From Pseudobacteriovorax antillogorgiicola (lineage in GTDB: Bacteria > Bdellovibrionota_B > Oligoflexia > Oligoflexales > RGVZ01): a stretch of DNA of 54,138 nt. The position numbers were made by a program, and so were the translations under genes. Within the stretch, counting starts at the first letter, position 1. The number at the start of each line of letters is the position of its first letter. The notes under the pieces are model-generated. The model did not search any database. It saw nothing but the letters and a program-made list of their open reading frames with translations, and was not told the DNA's origin. Location of the stretch: positions 1-54,138 of the forward strand of contig CAMDHM010000017.1 of assembly GCA_945898195.1 (NCBI GenBank). Reading direction: 5' to 3'. This document shows positions 40,631 through 52,590 of this stretch, piece by piece.

Positions 40631-43600
40631 TTACTGGTGGGCGACCTCCAGTGTTTCGTCAGCAGCATGACCTGCCCGTGCATTTTCTTGACCCTGAACG
40701 ACCGCCCTAAGGTTCCGGTAGTACGACGCACCCGTACCCGCCGGAATCAAGCGACCCATAATCACGTTCTCTTTCAAACCGCGCAAGTGATCGACTTTAC
40801 TGTTGATACTTGCTTCCGTAAGGACCTTCGTCGTCTCCTGGAAGGATGCCGCAGAAATGAAACTCTCGGTCGAAAGTGAAGCCTTTGTGATACCCAGCAG
40901 CACTGGTTCCCACGTCGACGGCCTCAAGTTCTCGAGCATTAGTTTCCTGTTGGCCTCTTCAACCTCGGTCCGCTCAACCTGCTCGTTTGGCAGGAAGCGG
41001 CTGTCACCAGGCTCGACAATCCTAACCCGACGAAGCATCTGACGCACAATCACTTCGATATGCTTGTCGTTAATCTTCACACCCTGGAGGCGGTAAACCT
41101 CCTGGATCTCATCGACCAGATAACGGGCCAAAGCAACTCGACCCAATACCTCAAGAATTTCATGAGGATTCGCAGAACCATCGACCAGGAACTCGCCCTT
41201 ACGGACGTAATCGCCTTCGGTCACAATAACGTGACGGCCCTTCTGAATCGCGTAATCTTTATCAGTGCCGTCGAGACCCTTGATGATCAATTTCCGCTTG
41301 CCTTTGGTGTCGGCGCCGAATTCGATCGTTCCATCGCGGTCAGCCATGATGGCCATGTCCTTCGGCTTACGGGCTTCGAAAAGCTCCGCAACTCGGGGAA
41401 GACCACCGGTGATGTCCTTAGTCTTGGTTGTCTCGCGCGGAATCTTGGCAATAATATCACCAGGAGCGACTACCGCATTGTCTTCCATTGAAAGGATCGC
41501 CCCGACTGGCAGACCATAGCGAATGGCCCGTTTGTCGCCCTCACCCATAATTTCAATGGCCGGCTTTAAGTTCGTGCCTTTTGCATCGGTCACAACCTTA
41601 CGGGTCATGAATGTAACGTCATCCGTTCGCTCATCCAAAGACTGCCCCTCTTTGAGGTCAGAATAACGGATACGCCCCGGAAATTCAGAAACGATCGGCA
41701 CAGCAAACGGATCCCATTCAGCCAGACGAGCACCTGCTGCAACGGACTGAGCTTCTTTTACAAGAAGAACGGAGCCGTACACGATTGGGTAAGTCTCTTT
41801 GACTTTACCAGTCTCATCCAGAACCTGAATATCACCGTTACGAGTCAAAACAACGAGTTGACCTTCACGACTGCTCACGTGGCGGATGTTATTAAAGCGC
41901 ACCCGACCAGAGAAGCGGCTGTCGATCGTACTCTTCTCAACCTTGTGCGTAATCGTTCCGCCAAAGTGGAATGTCCGCATCGTCAGCTGGGTTCCAGGTT
42001 CGCCGATGGATTGTGCTGCGATGACGCCGACAGCTTCACCTGCATTGACCAAACGTCCCGAAGCCAAATCACGACCGTAGCAAGCCCCACAAGTTCCACG
42101 GGCTGCCTGACAGGTCAACACAGAGCGGATCTTCACCGTCTCAACGCCTGCGTCGTCAATTTCCTTGCAGAGATATTCGTCGAGCAAGGTACCGGACTTG
42201 GAAATCACTTCTTGAGTCTGGGGATTGATAATATCTTCCAGAATCACACGGCCAAGAACCCGTTCACCCAAGGACTCCCGAACATCTGCGCCTTCGCGAA
42301 GCGGGGTCAAACTAATACCATCGGTCGCGCCGCAATCCGGCTCGCTGATGATGGCATCCTGAGCAACATCGACAAGGCGACGCGTTAGGTAACCAGAACT
42401 TGCCGTTTTCAAAGCCGTATCGGCCAAACCTTTACGGGCACCGTGAGTCGAAGTGAAGTATTCGAGAACCGACAATCCCTCGCGGAAGTTAGAGGTAATC
42501 GGAGTCTCAATGATCTCACCAGACGGCTTGGCCATCAAACCACGCATACCAGCCAACTGACGAATCTGCTGAGCCGAACCCCTTGCGCCTGAATCCGCCA
42601 TCATAAAGATGGAGTTTACACTCGGGACTCGCTTATTGACGCCCTTGTGGTCTTTACGGTCCATGTGGGAAATGTTGCTAAACATGTCTTCAGCAATGTT
42701 TTCAGTAACCTTTGCCCAAATATCGATGACCTTGTTGTAACGTTCGCCTTCCGTCAAGAGACCTTCGGAATACTGTTCCTTGATCTTCTTAACTTCTTCA
42801 TAGGCCTCAGCAAGCAGCTTTTGCTTGCCATTTGGGATCACCATGTCGTTGATGGCAATCGATAGACCAGCCTTCGTCGAGTAGCGGTATCCCATCGACC
42901 GGAGTGCGTCCGCCAGCAAGACAGTCCGCTTCGGCCCGCAAATGCGGAACGTTATATTGACGAGATGGGCCAACTGCTTTTTGCCAAGCGTCTTATTGAT
43001 CATCTCAAAAGGAACTTCATCCGGGAGAATTTCGGACAAAAGGCCTCTTCCCACCGTGGTTTCCATGCGTTCATCACGCAGGCGAACCATGATCGGAGCC
43101 TGTAGATCGACTTCACCGTGGTCATACGCAGCACGAACTTCCTCGATTGAGGAGAACATTTTGCCTGCACCTTTGGCGCCGATGTCTTCACGGGTCAGAT
43201 AATAGATTCCAAGAACAATATCCTGGGTCGGCACAATCACCGGAGTACCGGAGGCTGGGCTAAGGACGTTGTTTGTTGACATCATCAAAACACGGGCTTC
43301 CATCTGCGCTTCGACAGATAGCGGCACGTGAACTGCCATCTGGTCACCGTCGAAGTCCGCGTTAAATGCGAAACAGACGAGAGGGTGGAGCTGAATGGCT
43401 TTACCTTCAATCAAGACCGGTTCAAACGCCTGAATACCAAGACGGTGCAGGGTTGGCGCCCGGTTCAGGAGCACTGGATGCTCCTTGGTCACTTCTTCAA
43501 GGCAGTCCCAAACTTCGGGACGCTCTTTTTCTACCAATTTCTTTGCGCTTTTGATGGTCGATACGATGCCATGCTCTTCCAACTTGTTGTAAAGGAAGGG

Positions 43601-44764
43601 CTTGAACAACTCGATCGCCATCTTTTTTGGCAAACCACACTGATGCAGACGCAAATCAGGACCGACAACAATCACAGAACGACCAGAGTAGTCGACCCGC
43701 TTGCCGAGGAGATTCTGACGGAAACGGCCTTGCTTACCCTTAAGCATATCTGACAGCGAGCGCAGCGGACGCTTATTAGGCCCTGTAAAGACCTTACCGC
43801 GACGACCGTTATCAAATAGCGCGTCCACAGACTCCTGAAGCATCCGCTTTTCGTTGCGGATGATGATATCTGGAGCATTTAGTTCCATCAAACGGATCAA
43901 ACGGTTGTTCCGGTTGATCACGCGACGGTAGAGATCGTTAAGATCGGACGTTGCAAATCGACCGCCGTCAAGAGGCACAAGCGGGCGAAGGTCCGGAGGA
44001 AGAACAGGAATAACGCTCAGCATCATCCACTGTGGCTTCGCATGGAATTCGCCGCTATCGTCCTTTTGGTTAAAGGCGTCGACAACTTTCAAGCGTTTTT
44101 GCAGTTTTTTACGACCAGCTTCCGACGTGCTAACCGCTAAGTCCTGACGAAGTTCTTCCGCGAGATCAATAATCCGAAGTCCAGCCAACAGCTCTTGAAT
44201 CGCTTCGGCGCCAACACTCACCCTGAATGCGCCGTTACCCAACTCGCTGAGCAAACGCTCGTATTCATCATCGCTCAGAATCTGACCGAGCTTCAGAGCC
44301 GTCTGATCCACATTGCCCGGATCGAGAACCACATAGGATTCGCTGTAAAGAACGCGTTCAACATCCTTTAGAGCCATATCGAGAATCGCCCCAATGCGGG
44401 ATGGCAGCGATTTCAAAAACCAAATGTGTGCAACAGGAGTTGCAAGGTTGATGTGCCCAAGGCGTTCACGGCGTACTTTGGAATGAATAACCTCAACACC
44501 GCACTTGTCGCAGACGATTCCGCGATGCTTCATGCGTTTGTACTTGCCGCAAATACATTCAAAATCACGCACAGGTCCGAAGATCTTCGCGCAGAATAGG
44601 CCATCACGCTCCGGTTTGAACGTCCGGTAGTTGATGGTTTCTGGCTTCTTAACTTCACCATACGACCAGCTGCGAATCTTCTCAGGCGATGCCAAAGAGA
44701 TCTTGATGGCCGTAAAGTTCAACGGATCCGTAGGCTTGTCAAAAAAATTCAGTAAGTCTCTCAA
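40631..44764 (-). CDS. rpoC: DNA-directed RNA polymerase subunit beta'
   Basis: A 1377-residue catalytic subunit. The active-site [12 protein letters not shown] with three Asp, the N-terminal zinc ribbon [20 protein letters not shown] and the second zinc site (CGATDG, then [15 protein letters not shown]) are intact. The length is close to proteobacterial beta'. The start codon appears to be TTG: the first residues MRDLLNFF match the family, and no ATG or GTG in frame fits. It begins 18 bases after the rpoB stop. Confidence 0.98.
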   Translation of the reverse strand: MRDLLNFFDKPTDPLNFTAIKISLASPEKIRSWSYGEVKKPETINYRTFKPERDGLFCAKIFGPVRDFECICGKYKRMKHRGIVCDKCGVEVIHSKVRRERLGHINLATPVAHIWFLKSLPSRIGAILDMALKDVERVLYSESYVVLDPGNVDQTALKLGQILSDDEYERLLSELGNGAFRVSVGAEAIQELLAGLRIIDLAEELRQDLAVSTSEAGRKKLQKRLKVVDAFNQKDDSGEFHAKPQWMMLSVIPVLPPDLRPLVPLDGGRFATSDLNDLYRRVINRNNRLIRLMELNAPDIIIRNEKRMLQESVDALFDNGRRGKVFTGPNKRPLRSLSDMLKGKQGRFRQNLLGKRVDYSGRSVIVVGPDLRLHQCGLPKKMAIELFKPFLYNKLEEHGIVSTIKSAKKLVEKERPEVWDCLEEVTKEHPVLLNRAPTLHRLGIQAFEPVLIEGKAIQLHPLVCFAFNADFDGDQMAVHVPLSVEAQMEARVLMMSTNNVLSPASGTPVIVPTQDIVLGIYYLTREDIGAKGAGKMFSSIEEVRAAYDHGEVDLQAPIMVRLRDERMETTVGRGLLSEILPDEVPFEMINKTLGKKQLAHLVNITFRICGPKRTVLLADALRSMGYRYSTKAGLSIAINDMVIPNGKQKLLAEAYEEVKKIKEQYSEGLLTEGERYNKVIDIWAKVTENIAEDMFSNISHMDRKDHKGVNKRVPSVNSIFMMADSGARGSAQQIRQLAGMRGLMAKPSGEIIETPITSNFREGLSVLEYFTSTHGARKGLADTALKTASSGYLTRRLVDVAQDAIISEPDCGATDGISLTPLREGADVRESLGERVLGRVILEDIINPQTQEVISKSGTLLDEYLCKEIDDAGVETVKIRSVLTCQAARGTCGACYGRDLASGRLVNAGEAVGVIAAQSIGEPGTQLTMRTFHFGGTITHKVEKSTIDSRFSGRVRFNNIRHVSSREGQLVVLTRNGDIQVLDETGKVKETYPIVYGSVLLVKEAQSVAAGARLAEWDPFAVPIVSEFPGRIRYSDLKEGQSLDERTDDVTFMTRKVVTDAKGTNLKPAIEIMGEGDKRAIRYGLPVGAILSMEDNAVVAPGDIIAKIPRETTKTKDITGGLPRVAELFEARKPKDMAIMADRDGTIEFGADTKGKRKLIIKGLDGTDKDYAIQKGRHVIVTEGDYVRKGEFLVDGSANPHEILEVLGRVALARYLVDEIQEVYRLQGVKINDKHIEVIVRQMLRRVRIVEPGDSRFLPNEQVERTEVEEANRKLMLENLRPSTWEPVLLGITKASLSTESFISAASFQETTKVLTEASINSKVDHLRGLKENVIMGRLIPAGTGASYYRNLRAVVQGQENARAGHAADETLEVAHQ

Positions 44765-44782
44765 GGAAATCGCCCCGCTTTC

Positions 44783-47700
44783 TTACTGTATTGGCTGTTG
44801 TTGAAGGAGACCATCGAGTGTCATTTCCTGGCCGTCTTTTTTCAGCAGGTTGACATCAAGGCCCAAGCTTTGCAATTCCTTCACCAAAACGTTGAAGCTC
44901 TCGGGCAAGCCCGGGGTCATCATGTTTTGGCCCTTCACGATCGATTCGTACATGCGTGTCCGACCAAGAACGTCGTCCGACTTCACCGTCAGGAATTCCT
45001 GAAGGGTATATGCCGCGCCGTATGCTTCCATGGCCCACACTTCCATCTCCCCAAGACGCTGGCCCCCAAATTGCGCCTTACCACCCAGCGGCTGCTGAGT
45101 CACAAGCGAATATGGACCAATCGAACGGGCATGGATCTTCTCATCTACCAAGTGATGCAGTTTCAAGACGTACATGACGCCAACCGTCACCTTGTTGTCA
45201 AACTTGTTGCCGGTACGACCGTCATACAAGTCAACCTGACCTTCAGCTGACACGTCGCCCATTTCAAGCAGCGCACGAATTTCAGCTTCATTCGCACCGT
45301 CGAACACTGGGTTCGCAAAGTGGACGCCTTCGCGGTACTTGCGCACAAAAAGGCGCAACTCATCGTCCGAACACGACTTCATGAACTTACGAACTTCTTC
45401 GTCATCCCAAATCCCAAGAATTAGTTTCTCAAGATTATCTCGGCTATTTACTTCATCGACCAAGCGATTCAACTTCTCGCCGATAGCCTTTGCCGCTGCA
45501 CCCAAATGAACTTCAAGAATTTGCCCGACGTTCATACGAGACGGAACGCCAAGCGGGTTCAAAACCACGTCAACCGGACGACCATCTTCCTGAAAGGGCA
45601 TGTCTTCTTCCGGAAGAATCCGGGACACAACGCCCTTGTTACCGTGACGACCAGCCATCTTGTCGCCAACTGCAAGCTTCCGCTTGATCGCGACATAGAC
45701 TTTGACCATCTTGATCACGCCTGGAGGCAGCTCATCGCCCTTACGGACTTTCTTGATCTGCTCTTCAGTCATGTATTTAATCAGATTCACCTTCTCGCGA
45801 AGGTTTTCGAGTGCCTTGCGAAGGAGGCCGTTCTTCTCCGCGTTCTTGACGGCAAGATGATCCCAGTGGATGTAATCCAGCGTCGCGAAAAGAGACTCGT
45901 CAAGCATCGCACTCTTTTGGGCGACGACTTCACCCGACTTGTTCTTAATGTCCGCAACAAGAGACTCGCCGGAAGAGATCTTGACGATCTTACCTGCAGC
46001 AGAATCCTTGATGATCGCAATCCTGTCTGCCTCGTCCTTGCGAAGTTTCGCAATTTCCTGCTCTTCGATCTGGAGGCTACGATCATCCTTCTCTGCTCCT
46101 GCTCGTGCGAAGACCTTTGCACCGATAACAGTACCCACGACTCCCGGGGGAACGCGCAGGGACGTATCGCGGACGTCGCCAGCTTTCTCACCAAAGATGG
46201 CCCTCAGAAGTTTTTCTTCCGGGGTCAACTGGGTCTCGCCCTTAGGAGTGATCTTCCCGACCATCAAATCCCCAGGTTTAACTTCTGCACCGATACGAAT
46301 GATGCCGGAGGTATCAAGATCCGCCAGGGCTTCTTCCCCGACATTCGGAATATCACCGGTAATTTCTTCGGCACCCAACTTAGTATCGCGGGAAATACAT
46401 TCGAATTCTTGAATGTGAACACTGGTGAAAAGATCTTCCTTCACCACGCGCTCGCTGATCAGAATGGAGTCCTCAAAGTTGTATCCGCTCCATGGCATGA
46501 ATGCCACGGTCACGTTTTGACCAAGAGCCAGCTCACCCATTTCCGTCGCAAATCCGTCAGCGATAATATCGCCTTTCTTTACGGACTCACCCTTCACGAC
46601 GATCGGACGCTGATTGATACAAGTGTCCAAATTTGAACGCTTATATTTCTGAAGGTTGTAAATATCCACGTCAGCGCCGACTTCTGTCACATCGCTTGCG
46701 GATTCCACTTCCGTCGTCTTAACCACAATACGCTCAGCATCAACCGCGACAACCATACCCTCACGCCGAGCCACAACGGTGGCACCGGAGTCGCGCGCTA
46801 CAGTGCGCTCGAGGCCAGTCCCAACAAGTGGGGCACGAGTCTTCATCAGCGGCACGGCCTGACGCTGCATGTTGGCGCCCATGAGCGCCCGGTTAGCATC
46901 ATCATTTTGAAGGAACGGAACCAATGATGCAGCAATCGAAACCAACTGGTTTGTTGCAACGTCCATTAGGTCTGCTTCTTCCGCACGCACGATCTCACTC
47001 TCACCGCGACGGCGCGCTGCCATGAACTCATCCGGCTTATGGGTTCCATCCGGAGCTGCCTGCGCAATCACGTGATCACGGTGTTCTTCCGAAGCCGTGT
47101 AGTATCGAACGGCCTTCTTGGGATCTTTTTCCTTCAGATCGCGGTACGGGGTCTCAATGAAACCGTACGCGTTCACTCGGGCATAAGAAGCCAAAGATGC
47201 AATCAACCCGATGTTTGGACCTTCAGGAGTTTCGACCGGACAGATCCGACCATAGTGCGTCGGGTGAACGTCGCGAACTTCGAAACCGGCACGCTCACGA
47301 CTCAAACCACCGGGTCCAAGAGCCGAAAGACGACGCTTATGCGTCACTTCGGAGAGCGGGTTGGTCTGGTCCATAAACTGACTCAACTGGGAACTTCCGA
47401 AGAACTCTTTCACCACAGCCGATGCCGGCTTGTTGTTGATAAAGTCATGAGGAAGAAGCGTGTCAACATCCTGCAACTGCAGGCGTTCCCGAATCGCACG
47501 CTCAATGCGAAGCAATCCGATCCGGTATTGGTTTTCCAACAACTCACCAACGGCACGAACACGGCGATTACCCAGGTGATCGATGTCATCAATGTCGCCA
47601 TCGCCGTTCTTCAGCTTCAGCAAATACTCGATCGTCCTGAGAATATCTTCCTTCGTCAGGGTGCGCTGCTCGAGCGGCAAATCCAGACCAAGGCGTTCAT

Positions 47701-48949
47701 TCAATTTCAGACGACCGACGGCACTAAGATCATAGCGATCTGCGTTGAAGAACAAATTGTCGAAAAGGGTCTGAGCCGGCTCAATGGATGGAGGATCACC
47801 GGGACGCAGGCGTTTGTAAATCTCAAGGATCGCCTCCTGGCGCCCCTTTTCGCCGTTCTGAATTTTATCAGCAACAAGGGTGTTGCGGAATGAAGAGTCG
47901 ACGTTGAGATTATCAATAAAGAGAATATCGAACGTTTTGATTCCAGCCTTAACGATTTCCAAAAGGCTTTCTTCAGTCAACTCAACATTAAGCGGAACAA
48001 GAATCGTCCCGTCTTTAGCTGCAATGTTCTGCGCGGCAATCTTACCGATCAGATCTTCCGAAGCGAGAGTTTGGTATTCAAGGCCCGCTTGTTGCATCTG
48101 CCGAATTGCGCCGACAGAGATACGGCGGTTACGCTTGACGAATACCTTGCCCGATTCAGGATCAACGATATCGGAGGAAGCGCGCTGCCCACGAAGGAGT
48201 TCAAAATTTAGTTTCTTCTGGAACAGGCCTTCACGGAGCCGAACTTCTTCTTTGCTATAGAAGTAGTCGAGCATCTGCTCCTCAGTAAAACCAAGGGCAC
48301 GAAGGAGGATTGTTGCATGTAATTTACGGCGGCGGTCGATGCGGACATAGAGCATGTCTTTTGCATCGAACTCAAGATCCAACCAACTGCCGCGGTATGG
48401 AATGACCCGAGCCGTGTACAGCAGCTTACCAGAAGCACTGTTACGACCTTTATCATGGTCAAAGAACACACCAGATGAACGGTGAAGCTGAGATACAACG
48501 ACACGCTCGGTGCCGTTGATGATGAAAGTCCCGTCGCTCGTCATCAGAGGAAGTTCACCGAAGTAAACCTCTTGTTCTTTGACGTCACGGATACTTTTAA
48601 CAGCGGTATCCTTGTCAATATCCCAAACGACAAGGCGGATAATCACCTTGAGTGGCGCGGCGAAGCTCATTCCCCGCTGACGACATTCGTCAACGGTGTA
48701 CTTAGGCTCCTCAAATGAATAACTAACGAACTCAACCGAAGCTGTCCCCGCAAAATCCTGAATCGGAAATACCGACCGGAATACCGACTCGAGGCCAACG
48801 TTCTTACGTTTGCCGGGCTCGATCTCAGCTTGAAGGAACTGGTTGTAGCTCGTCTTTTGAATTTCAATTAAATACGGAAGACCCACTGAAGAGGGGATCT
48901 TCGCGAAACTTTTTCTAGGCCGGGTGAAACTCGCAGCCAGGGAGGTCAT
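44783..48949 (-). CDS. rpoB: DNA-directed RNA polymerase subunit beta
   Basis: A 1388-residue subunit. The rifampicin-pocket region [20 protein letters not shown] followed by [12 protein letters not shown] is wild type at the common resistance positions. [13 protein letters not shown] and the C-terminal [20 protein letters not shown] are canonical. The size resembles proteobacterial beta, with its lineage-specific insertions. AAGGAGAGCCTG precedes the ATG. The 191-base gap to rplL carries an unusual set of complementary segments (separate entry). Confidence 0.98.
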   Translation of the reverse strand: MTSLAASFTRPRKSFAKIPSSVGLPYLIEIQKTSYNQFLQAEIEPGKRKNVGLESVFRSVFPIQDFAGTASVEFVSYSFEEPKYTVDECRQRGMSFAAPLKVIIRLVVWDIDKDTAVKSIRDVKEQEVYFGELPLMTSDGTFIINGTERVVVSQLHRSSGVFFDHDKGRNSASGKLLYTARVIPYRGSWLDLEFDAKDMLYVRIDRRRKLHATILLRALGFTEEQMLDYFYSKEEVRLREGLFQKKLNFELLRGQRASSDIVDPESGKVFVKRNRRISVGAIRQMQQAGLEYQTLASEDLIGKIAAQNIAAKDGTILVPLNVELTEESLLEIVKAGIKTFDILFIDNLNVDSSFRNTLVADKIQNGEKGRQEAILEIYKRLRPGDPPSIEPAQTLFDNLFFNADRYDLSAVGRLKLNERLGLDLPLEQRTLTKEDILRTIEYLLKLKNGDGDIDDIDHLGNRRVRAVGELLENQYRIGLLRIERAIRERLQLQDVDTLLPHDFINNKPASAVVKEFFGSSQLSQFMDQTNPLSEVTHKRRLSALGPGGLSRERAGFEVRDVHPTHYGRICPVETPEGPNIGLIASLASYARVNAYGFIETPYRDLKEKDPKKAVRYYTASEEHRDHVIAQAAPDGTHKPDEFMAARRRGESEIVRAEEADLMDVATNQLVSIAASLVPFLQNDDANRALMGANMQRQAVPLMKTRAPLVGTGLERTVARDSGATVVARREGMVVAVDAERIVVKTTEVESASDVTEVGADVDIYNLQKYKRSNLDTCINQRPIVVKGESVKKGDIIADGFATEMGELALGQNVTVAFMPWSGYNFEDSILISERVVKEDLFTSVHIQEFECISRDTKLGAEEITGDIPNVGEEALADLDTSGIIRIGAEVKPGDLMVGKITPKGETQLTPEEKLLRAIFGEKAGDVRDTSLRVPPGVVGTVIGAKVFARAGAEKDDRSLQIEEQEIAKLRKDEADRIAIIKDSAAGKIVKISSGESLVADIKNKSGEVVAQKSAMLDESLFATLDYIHWDHLAVKNAEKNGLLRKALENLREKVNLIKYMTEEQIKKVRKGDELPPGVIKMVKVYVAIKRKLAVGDKMAGRHGNKGVVSRILPEEDMPFQEDGRPVDVVLNPLGVPSRMNVGQILEVHLGAAAKAIGEKLNRLVDEVNSRDNLEKLILGIWDDEEVRKFMKSCSDDELRLFVRKYREGVHFANPVFDGANEAEIRALLEMGDVSAEGQVDLYDGRTGNKFDNKVTVGVMYVLKLHHLVDEKIHARSIGPYSLVTQQPLGGKAQFGGQRLGEMEVWAMEAYGAAYTLQEFLTVKSDDVLGRTRMYESIVKGQNMMTPGLPESFNVLVKELQSLGLDVNLLKKDGQEMTLDGLLQQQPIQ

Positions 48950-48994
48950 CAGGCTCTCCTTAGAACAGGGATCAAAAGAACATCAAGCGACGAG

Positions 48995-49134
48995 ACCCCA
49001 GACAAGCACCAGCTCGTGGGGTTACTGTTAAGCACCTTAAGACAATCAGGCGAACAAGCCGCTGGTGCCAGGTTGGTTGATCGTGCTCGGGCAGCCCTTA
49101 CAACCGACTCAGCACCAGCGACATAATCGCTGGT
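48995..49134 (-). promoter_or_regulatory. attenuator-like array of competing stems between rplL and rpoB
   Basis: In transcript order four segments can pair in exclusive ways. A is ACCAGCGA (49134-49127), B is TCGCTGGTGC (49121-49112), C is GCACCAGCG (49068-49060) and D is GCTGGTGC (49013-49006). A:B gives 8 bp, B:C 9 bp and C:D 8 bp, so A:B plus C:D competes with B:C. D lies in the loop of a further 6-bp hairpin, ACCCCA (49022-49017) with TGGGGT (49000-48995). A begins 7 bases after the rplL stop. No U-run follows, so simple intrinsic termination is not shown. In E. coli this same gap holds an attenuator and an RNase III site. Confidence 0.55.
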
Positions 49135-49140
49135 CAAAAG

Positions 49141-49515
49141 TTACTTAACTTCGACTTTTGCACCGGCTTTTTCAAGGACGTCCTTGATTTTAGCCGATTC
49201 CTCTTTGCTAACGCCTTCCTTCACGGTTTTCGGCGCGCCTTCAACTAGATCCTTAGCTTCTTTCAAGCCAAGACCAGTGATCGTGCGAACTTCTTTGATC
49301 ACATTGATCTTGTTAGCTCCACAATCCTTAAGAATAACCGTGAACTCGGTTTGTTCTTCAGCAGCAGCGGAGGCAGCAGGAGCTGCAGCAGCTGCCATCG
49401 GAGCGGATGCGCTAACACCAAACTTCGTTTCGAGCTCTTTCACTAACTCAGCAGCTTGGAGCAGCGTGAGGTTTTCCAGGAACTGGATTACTTGTTCTTT
49501 TGTTACGGCTGACAT
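49141..49515 (-). CDS. rplL: 50S ribosomal protein L7/L12
   Basis: A 124-residue stalk protein. The N-terminal dimerisation domain ([20 protein letters not shown]) is followed by an Ala-rich hinge and the C-terminal factor-binding domain with [20 protein letters not shown] and the closing [12 protein letters not shown]. It recruits EF-Tu, EF-G and other GTPases. It lies 48 bases after rplJ in the usual order. Confidence 0.98.
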   Translation of the reverse strand: MSAVTKEQVIQFLENLTLLQAAELVKELETKFGVSASAPMAAAAAPAASAAAEEQTEFTVILKDCGANKINVIKEVRTITGLGLKEAKDLVEGAPKTVKEGVSKEESAKIKDVLEKAGAKVEVK

Positions 49516-49563
49516 GGGTCTTCCTCCTAGAGCGCTTCCGTCCTTTTGGGACCAGAAGATTAA

Positions 49564-50097
49564 TTATGCGTTTTTCGTCTCTTTGATTGCATTGATCACT
49601 TGCACCAAGCTCCGTGGTACGCCGTTCAAAACATTCAGCAGGCCACGATGTGGCGATACCAAAGTTCCAACGATCCGCCCGAGAAGCACCCCTTTGCTTG
49701 GCAACTCTGAAATCGCCTTGAGATCATCCGCTGACACCCGCATAGCATCCATGACGCCGGCAGTGACTTTGAACTTCTCACCACGATCTTTGCCGAATTC
49801 CAGCAACGACTTCGTCGCCGCTGCAAAATCTCCGCTGATCAGAACCAAACCGATGGGACCCTTAAGATCCTTCAGAATGGCCGCTGTCTTCGGTGACTTG
49901 GCTTCAATTGCTTTCTTGGCCACCCGGTTTTTGAGTACCCGGAACTCTGCCCCGGCGGCGCGAAGCTTCACGCGCAACTCGGTCAGATCAGCCACCGATA
50001 GGCCGCGGTATTCAGCAATAACTGCTCCGCTAGCCTTCTCAAATCGCTCTGCGAGACTGTCTCTGAGCGCCGCTTTTTGTGCACGATCCATAGCCAT
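49564..50097 (-). CDS. rplJ: 50S ribosomal protein L10
   Basis: A 177-residue L10, the base of the ribosomal stalk. The N terminus ([35 protein letters not shown]) and the [10 protein letters not shown] segment are typical, and the C-terminal helix that holds L7/L12 dimers is present. It starts 36 bases after rplA, so there is no room for a separate L10 leader of the E. coli kind. Control probably comes from further upstream. Confidence 0.97.
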   Translation of the reverse strand: MAMDRAQKAALRDSLAERFEKASGAVIAEYRGLSVADLTELRVKLRAAGAEFRVLKNRVAKKAIEAKSPKTAAILKDLKGPIGLVLISGDFAAATKSLLEFGKDRGEKFKVTAGVMDAMRVSADDLKAISELPSKGVLLGRIVGTLVSPHRGLLNVLNGVPRSLVQVINAIKETKNA

Positions 50098-50133
50098 AAT
50101 TCGATCCCTTCCCTCTTCCTATAGACCGATCAA

Positions 50134-50829
50134 TCAACCCCGGAATGGTGCCGGGTCAATTTTGATACCCGGGCTCATGGTCGAGGAAACGCTGATTTTC
50201 TTAAGGTACATACCTTTTGCAGTCGACGGCTTCGCCCTGAGAACTGCCTCAAGCACGGCGCGAATGTTGGCTGCCAACTTATCAGCTGGAAACGCCGCCT
50301 TACCCACCGGGCAATGCGCGATCCCTGCTTTGTCGACCCTGAACTCAGTCCGTCCAGCCTTCAACTCATTGATGGCTTTCGTAACTTCGAAAGTAACCGT
50401 ACCCAATTTAGGATTCGGCATCAGACCACGAGGACCAAGAACACGACCAAGCTTACCAACAACACCCATCATGTCGGGAGTTGCAACGACCTGATCAAAT
50501 TCGAGCCAACCGCCAGTAATCTTACTAGCCAGGTCGTCCCCACCAACATGCTCAACGCCAGCTGCCGTTGCCTGAATGGCCGCGTCACCTTTTGCGAACA
50601 CAATGATTCGAACGGTTTTGCCAAGACCATGTGGCAGTGGTGTCGTACCGCGAACATTTTGGTCTGCGTGACGAGGATCCACACCAAGATTAATGGCCAG
50701 ATCAACTGTTCCATCAAACTTTGTGTAGGAAACTTCTTTAAGGAGTGCCACGGCTTCATCAAGTGGATACTGCTTGTTGCGGTCCACCCTCTCGGCGACA
50801 AGGCGATACTTCTTGCCTCTGGTTGTCAT
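50134..50829 (-). CDS. rplA: 50S ribosomal protein L1
   Basis: A 231-residue L1 of the mobile ribosomal stalk. It has [20 protein letters not shown] at the N terminus, [20 protein letters not shown] and the [11 protein letters not shown] segment of the second domain. In many bacteria it also represses its own operon by binding the L11-L1 leader. The length is typical. It follows rplK after 61 bases. Confidence 0.98.
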   Translation of the reverse strand: MTTRGKKYRLVAERVDRNKQYPLDEAVALLKEVSYTKFDGTVDLAINLGVDPRHADQNVRGTTPLPHGLGKTVRIIVFAKGDAAIQATAAGVEHVGGDDLASKITGGWLEFDQVVATPDMMGVVGKLGRVLGPRGLMPNPKLGTVTFEVTKAINELKAGRTEFRVDKAGIAHCPVGKAAFPADKLAANIRAVLEAVLRAKPSTAKGMYLKKISVSSTMSPGIKIDPAPFRG

Positions 50830-50890
50830 TTCATTCTCCGTAGTTCGATCGAGCGGACACCGATGCCCACTCTCCTACTATGTATAAACG

Positions 50891-51316
50891 TTAGTCGATG
50901 ACCTGAAGGCCCATACTGCGAGCTGAACCCAAAATCGTATTAACAGCAGACTTTTCAGTAAACGCGTTCAAGTCTGCCATCTTCGCTTTTGCCACTTCTT
51001 TAACGTGAGCCATCGTCACGGTCCCACAGGTCGCCTTACTAGGCGTTGAGGAACCCTTCTCGATCTTGGCCGCCTTTTTCAGCATGTCTGAAGCTGGCGG
51101 GCTCTTTGTCATAAAGGAAAACGACTTGTCCGCATAGACCGTAATGATCGTCGGCAGATTGTCGCCAACCTGCTTTTGCGTACGAGCGTTGAATTCCTTG
51201 CAGAATGCCATGATATTGACACCGCGCTGGCCGAGAGCCGGGCCAACTGGAGGCGACGGGTTCGCCTTCCCTGCAGGGATTTGGAGCTTAATGAGTCCGA
51301 CTACTTTCTTTGCCAC
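50891..51316 (-). CDS. rplK: 50S ribosomal protein L11
   Basis: A 141-residue L11 of the GTPase centre. [20 protein letters not shown] followed by RGVNIMAFC is the N-terminal thiostrepton-site signature, and the C-terminal rRNA-binding domain ends in [10 protein letters not shown]. The start is GTG, with AGGAGG 5 bases upstream. It is the first gene after the nusG gap and probably has its own promoter. Confidence 0.98.
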   Translation of the reverse strand: MAKKVVGLIKLQIPAGKANPSPPVGPALGQRGVNIMAFCKEFNARTQKQVGDNLPTIITVYADKSFSFMTKSPPASDMLKKAAKIEKGSSTPSKATCGTVTMAHVKEVAKAKMADLNAFTEKSAVNTILGSARSMGLQVID

Positions 51317-51370
51317 AGATGCCTCCTAAAAACGGCGTACCGCTTCTAGTCGTTATATGAAGAGCCCCAT

Positions 51371-51399
51371 CGTCTACGGGAAACGCTTTCGCGTGTCAA
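51371..51399 (-). promoter_or_regulatory. candidate promoter upstream of rplK
   Basis: A perfect -35 TTGACA is followed after 17 bases by TAGACG, a weaker -10. It lies in the 110-base nusG-rplK gap, about 55 bases before the rplK GTG, where a promoter for the L11-L1-L10-L12-rpoBC set is expected. The spacer contains ACGC-GAAA-GCGT, a small self-complementary element. Confidence 0.4.
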
Positions 51400-51426
51400 C
51401 GATTTTAAGGGGCCGTTTTTTAATTT

Positions 51427-51978
51427 CTACTTAACGCTTTTCTCGACCTGAACGTAGTCCAGTTCGACCGGCGTTTCGCGACCAAAAATGCTAACCAAAA
51501 TACGGAGTTTCATCTTGTCAGGACGAACCTCATCCACAACACCATCAAAGTTTGTGAACGGTCCGTCTTTGACTTTAACCGTTTCACCCTTCTCGAATTC
51601 AATTTGAGAGACAACCTTGCGGGCTGCCTCCGCCATAGCCTCAGGAGAAGTAAGGCGCAAGACTTCCTGATCAGAAATCGGGCGCGGCGTCCGCACATTA
51701 CCAACAAAACCAGTGATTTTAGGGGTTTCCCTAACCAGAAGGCTCGTGTCATCGCCGAAAGTCATTTCGACGAGGATGTAGCCTGGAAAAGACGTCTTTT
51801 CGACGCGCTTCTTCTTCCCGCTCTTCAACACCTGTTCGGTGGCTGTACGCGGCACGAATATCTGGCCAAATTTTTCTTCCATCTTGAGGAGCTTGATTCT
51901 CTCGAGGAGACCCTGACGAGCCTTCTCTTCAAACCCCGAATAAGTATGGACGACGTACCATTTTTTGGTAGCGGTCAT
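51427..51978 (-). CDS. nusG: transcription termination/antitermination protein NusG
   Basis: A 183-residue NusG. The N-terminal NGN domain begins [20 protein letters not shown] and contains the FPGYILVEM strand. The C-terminal KOW domain has [20 protein letters not shown]. It links RNA polymerase to Rho or to the ribosome. The ATG at 51978 has AAGGTG 6 bases upstream; an in-frame codon at 52017 would add 13 residues not seen in the family. It lies 40 bases after secE. Confidence 0.97.
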   Translation of the reverse strand: MTATKKWYVVHTYSGFEEKARQGLLERIKLLKMEEKFGQIFVPRTATEQVLKSGKKKRVEKTSFPGYILVEMTFGDDTSLLVRETPKITGFVGNVRTPRPISDQEVLRLTSPEAMAEAARKVVSQIEFEKGETVKVKDGPFTNFDGVVDEVRPDKMKLRILVSIFGRETPVELDYVQVEKSVK

Positions 51979-52018
51979 GACATTCACCTTAAGCGCCTCT
52001 TCTTCTATTCGACTCAAT

Positions 52019-52399
52019 CTATACGATCAGCAATTTGAGCAATCGCGCCCAAACCACATCGAAAACAGTCAAAATCATTGAAAAAATAACGACAACCACG
52101 CAGACGATCATTGTCATCTTGCGGGTGTCATCCATACTCGGCCACGAGACCTTACGCAACTCCGCAATGCAGCTCAGGAAGTATTCGTGCCGATCTGCGC
52201 CAGCACCAAGCCACCACGCAGCAACCCCACCAACGACCAAACTCCCAACAACCACAACCGCCGGTAGCCAGGCCTCAAACTTTTCAGTCCAGCCATAGCT
52301 TAACGAAAGGGCGGTTAGCCCCTTCCAGACAACCAGCGCAACACAGAGTCCAAAAGCCGCGAAGGCCATATTCAGCCAGGTCGAGTCGTCTTTTTGCAC
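52019..52399 (-). CDS. secE: preprotein translocase subunit SecE
   Basis: A 126-residue SecE with three membrane helices (LNMAFAAFGLCVALVVW, AVVVVGSLVVGGVAAWWLGA, and MIVCVVVVIFSMILTVFDVV), like the long E. coli form rather than the short single-helix form. The conserved amphipathic stretch EYFLSCIAELRKVSWPS before the last helix clamps SecY. The start is GTG at 52399 with AAAGGTG 5 bases upstream. A longer frame from 52453 would begin inside tRNA-Trp and is rejected. Confidence 0.94.
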   Translation of the reverse strand: MQKDDSTWLNMAFAAFGLCVALVVWKGLTALSLSYGWTEKFEAWLPAVVVVGSLVVGGVAAWWLGAGADRHEYFLSCIAELRKVSWPSMDDTRKMTMIVCVVVVIFSMILTVFDVVWARLLKLLIV

Positions 52400-52425
52400 G
52401 TTGGCACCTTTACCTTTAAGAAAAC

Positions 52426-52501
52426 TGGCAGGCGAGGTGGGATTCGAACCCACAACCTACGGATTTGGAATCCGCCGCTCTACCGTTAGAGCTACTCGCC
52501 T
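52426..52501 (-). tRNA. tRNA-Trp(CCA)
   Basis: A 76-base cloverleaf. The acceptor arms AGGCGAG and CTCGCCT pair perfectly, with discriminator G and an encoded CCA. The anticodon loop TTCCAAA gives anticodon CCA, and the T loop is TTCGAAT. It sits between tuf and secE, the conserved place for this tRNA in many bacteria. Confidence 0.96.
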
Positions 52502-52514
52502 TCCCTGTGACTGA

Positions 52515-52562
52515 GACCCCGCCCTAACCCTTATGCTCCATAGCCAGGTCAGAGGCGGGGTC
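52515..52562 (-). other. long-loop stem between tuf and tRNA-Trp
   Basis: GACCCCGCC and GGCGGGGTC form a perfect 9-bp GC-rich stem with a 30-base loop in the 89-base gap. No U-run follows. It may mark the 3' end of the tuf message or a processing site that frees tRNA-Trp; a Rho-independent terminator is not supported. Confidence 0.45.
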
Positions 52563-52590
52563 CTTAAAACCAAATATCAAAACGATACTG

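Noticed and set aside
45506-46636. 376-codon open frame antisense to rpoB
   Set aside because: It is fully inside rpoB, with no start signal and no recognisable domain; rpoB is unambiguous.
49184-50494. 436-codon open frame on the + strand opposite rplL, rplJ and rplA
   Set aside because: It lies antisense to three certain ribosomal protein genes, has low-complexity Ser/Arg/Ala composition, no ribosome binding site and no family resemblance. It is a by-product of codon bias in highly expressed genes.
52400-52453. Longer SecE starting inside tRNA-Trp
   Set aside because: The extra residues are a translation of tRNA sequence; the GTG at 52399 has a proper ribosome binding site.
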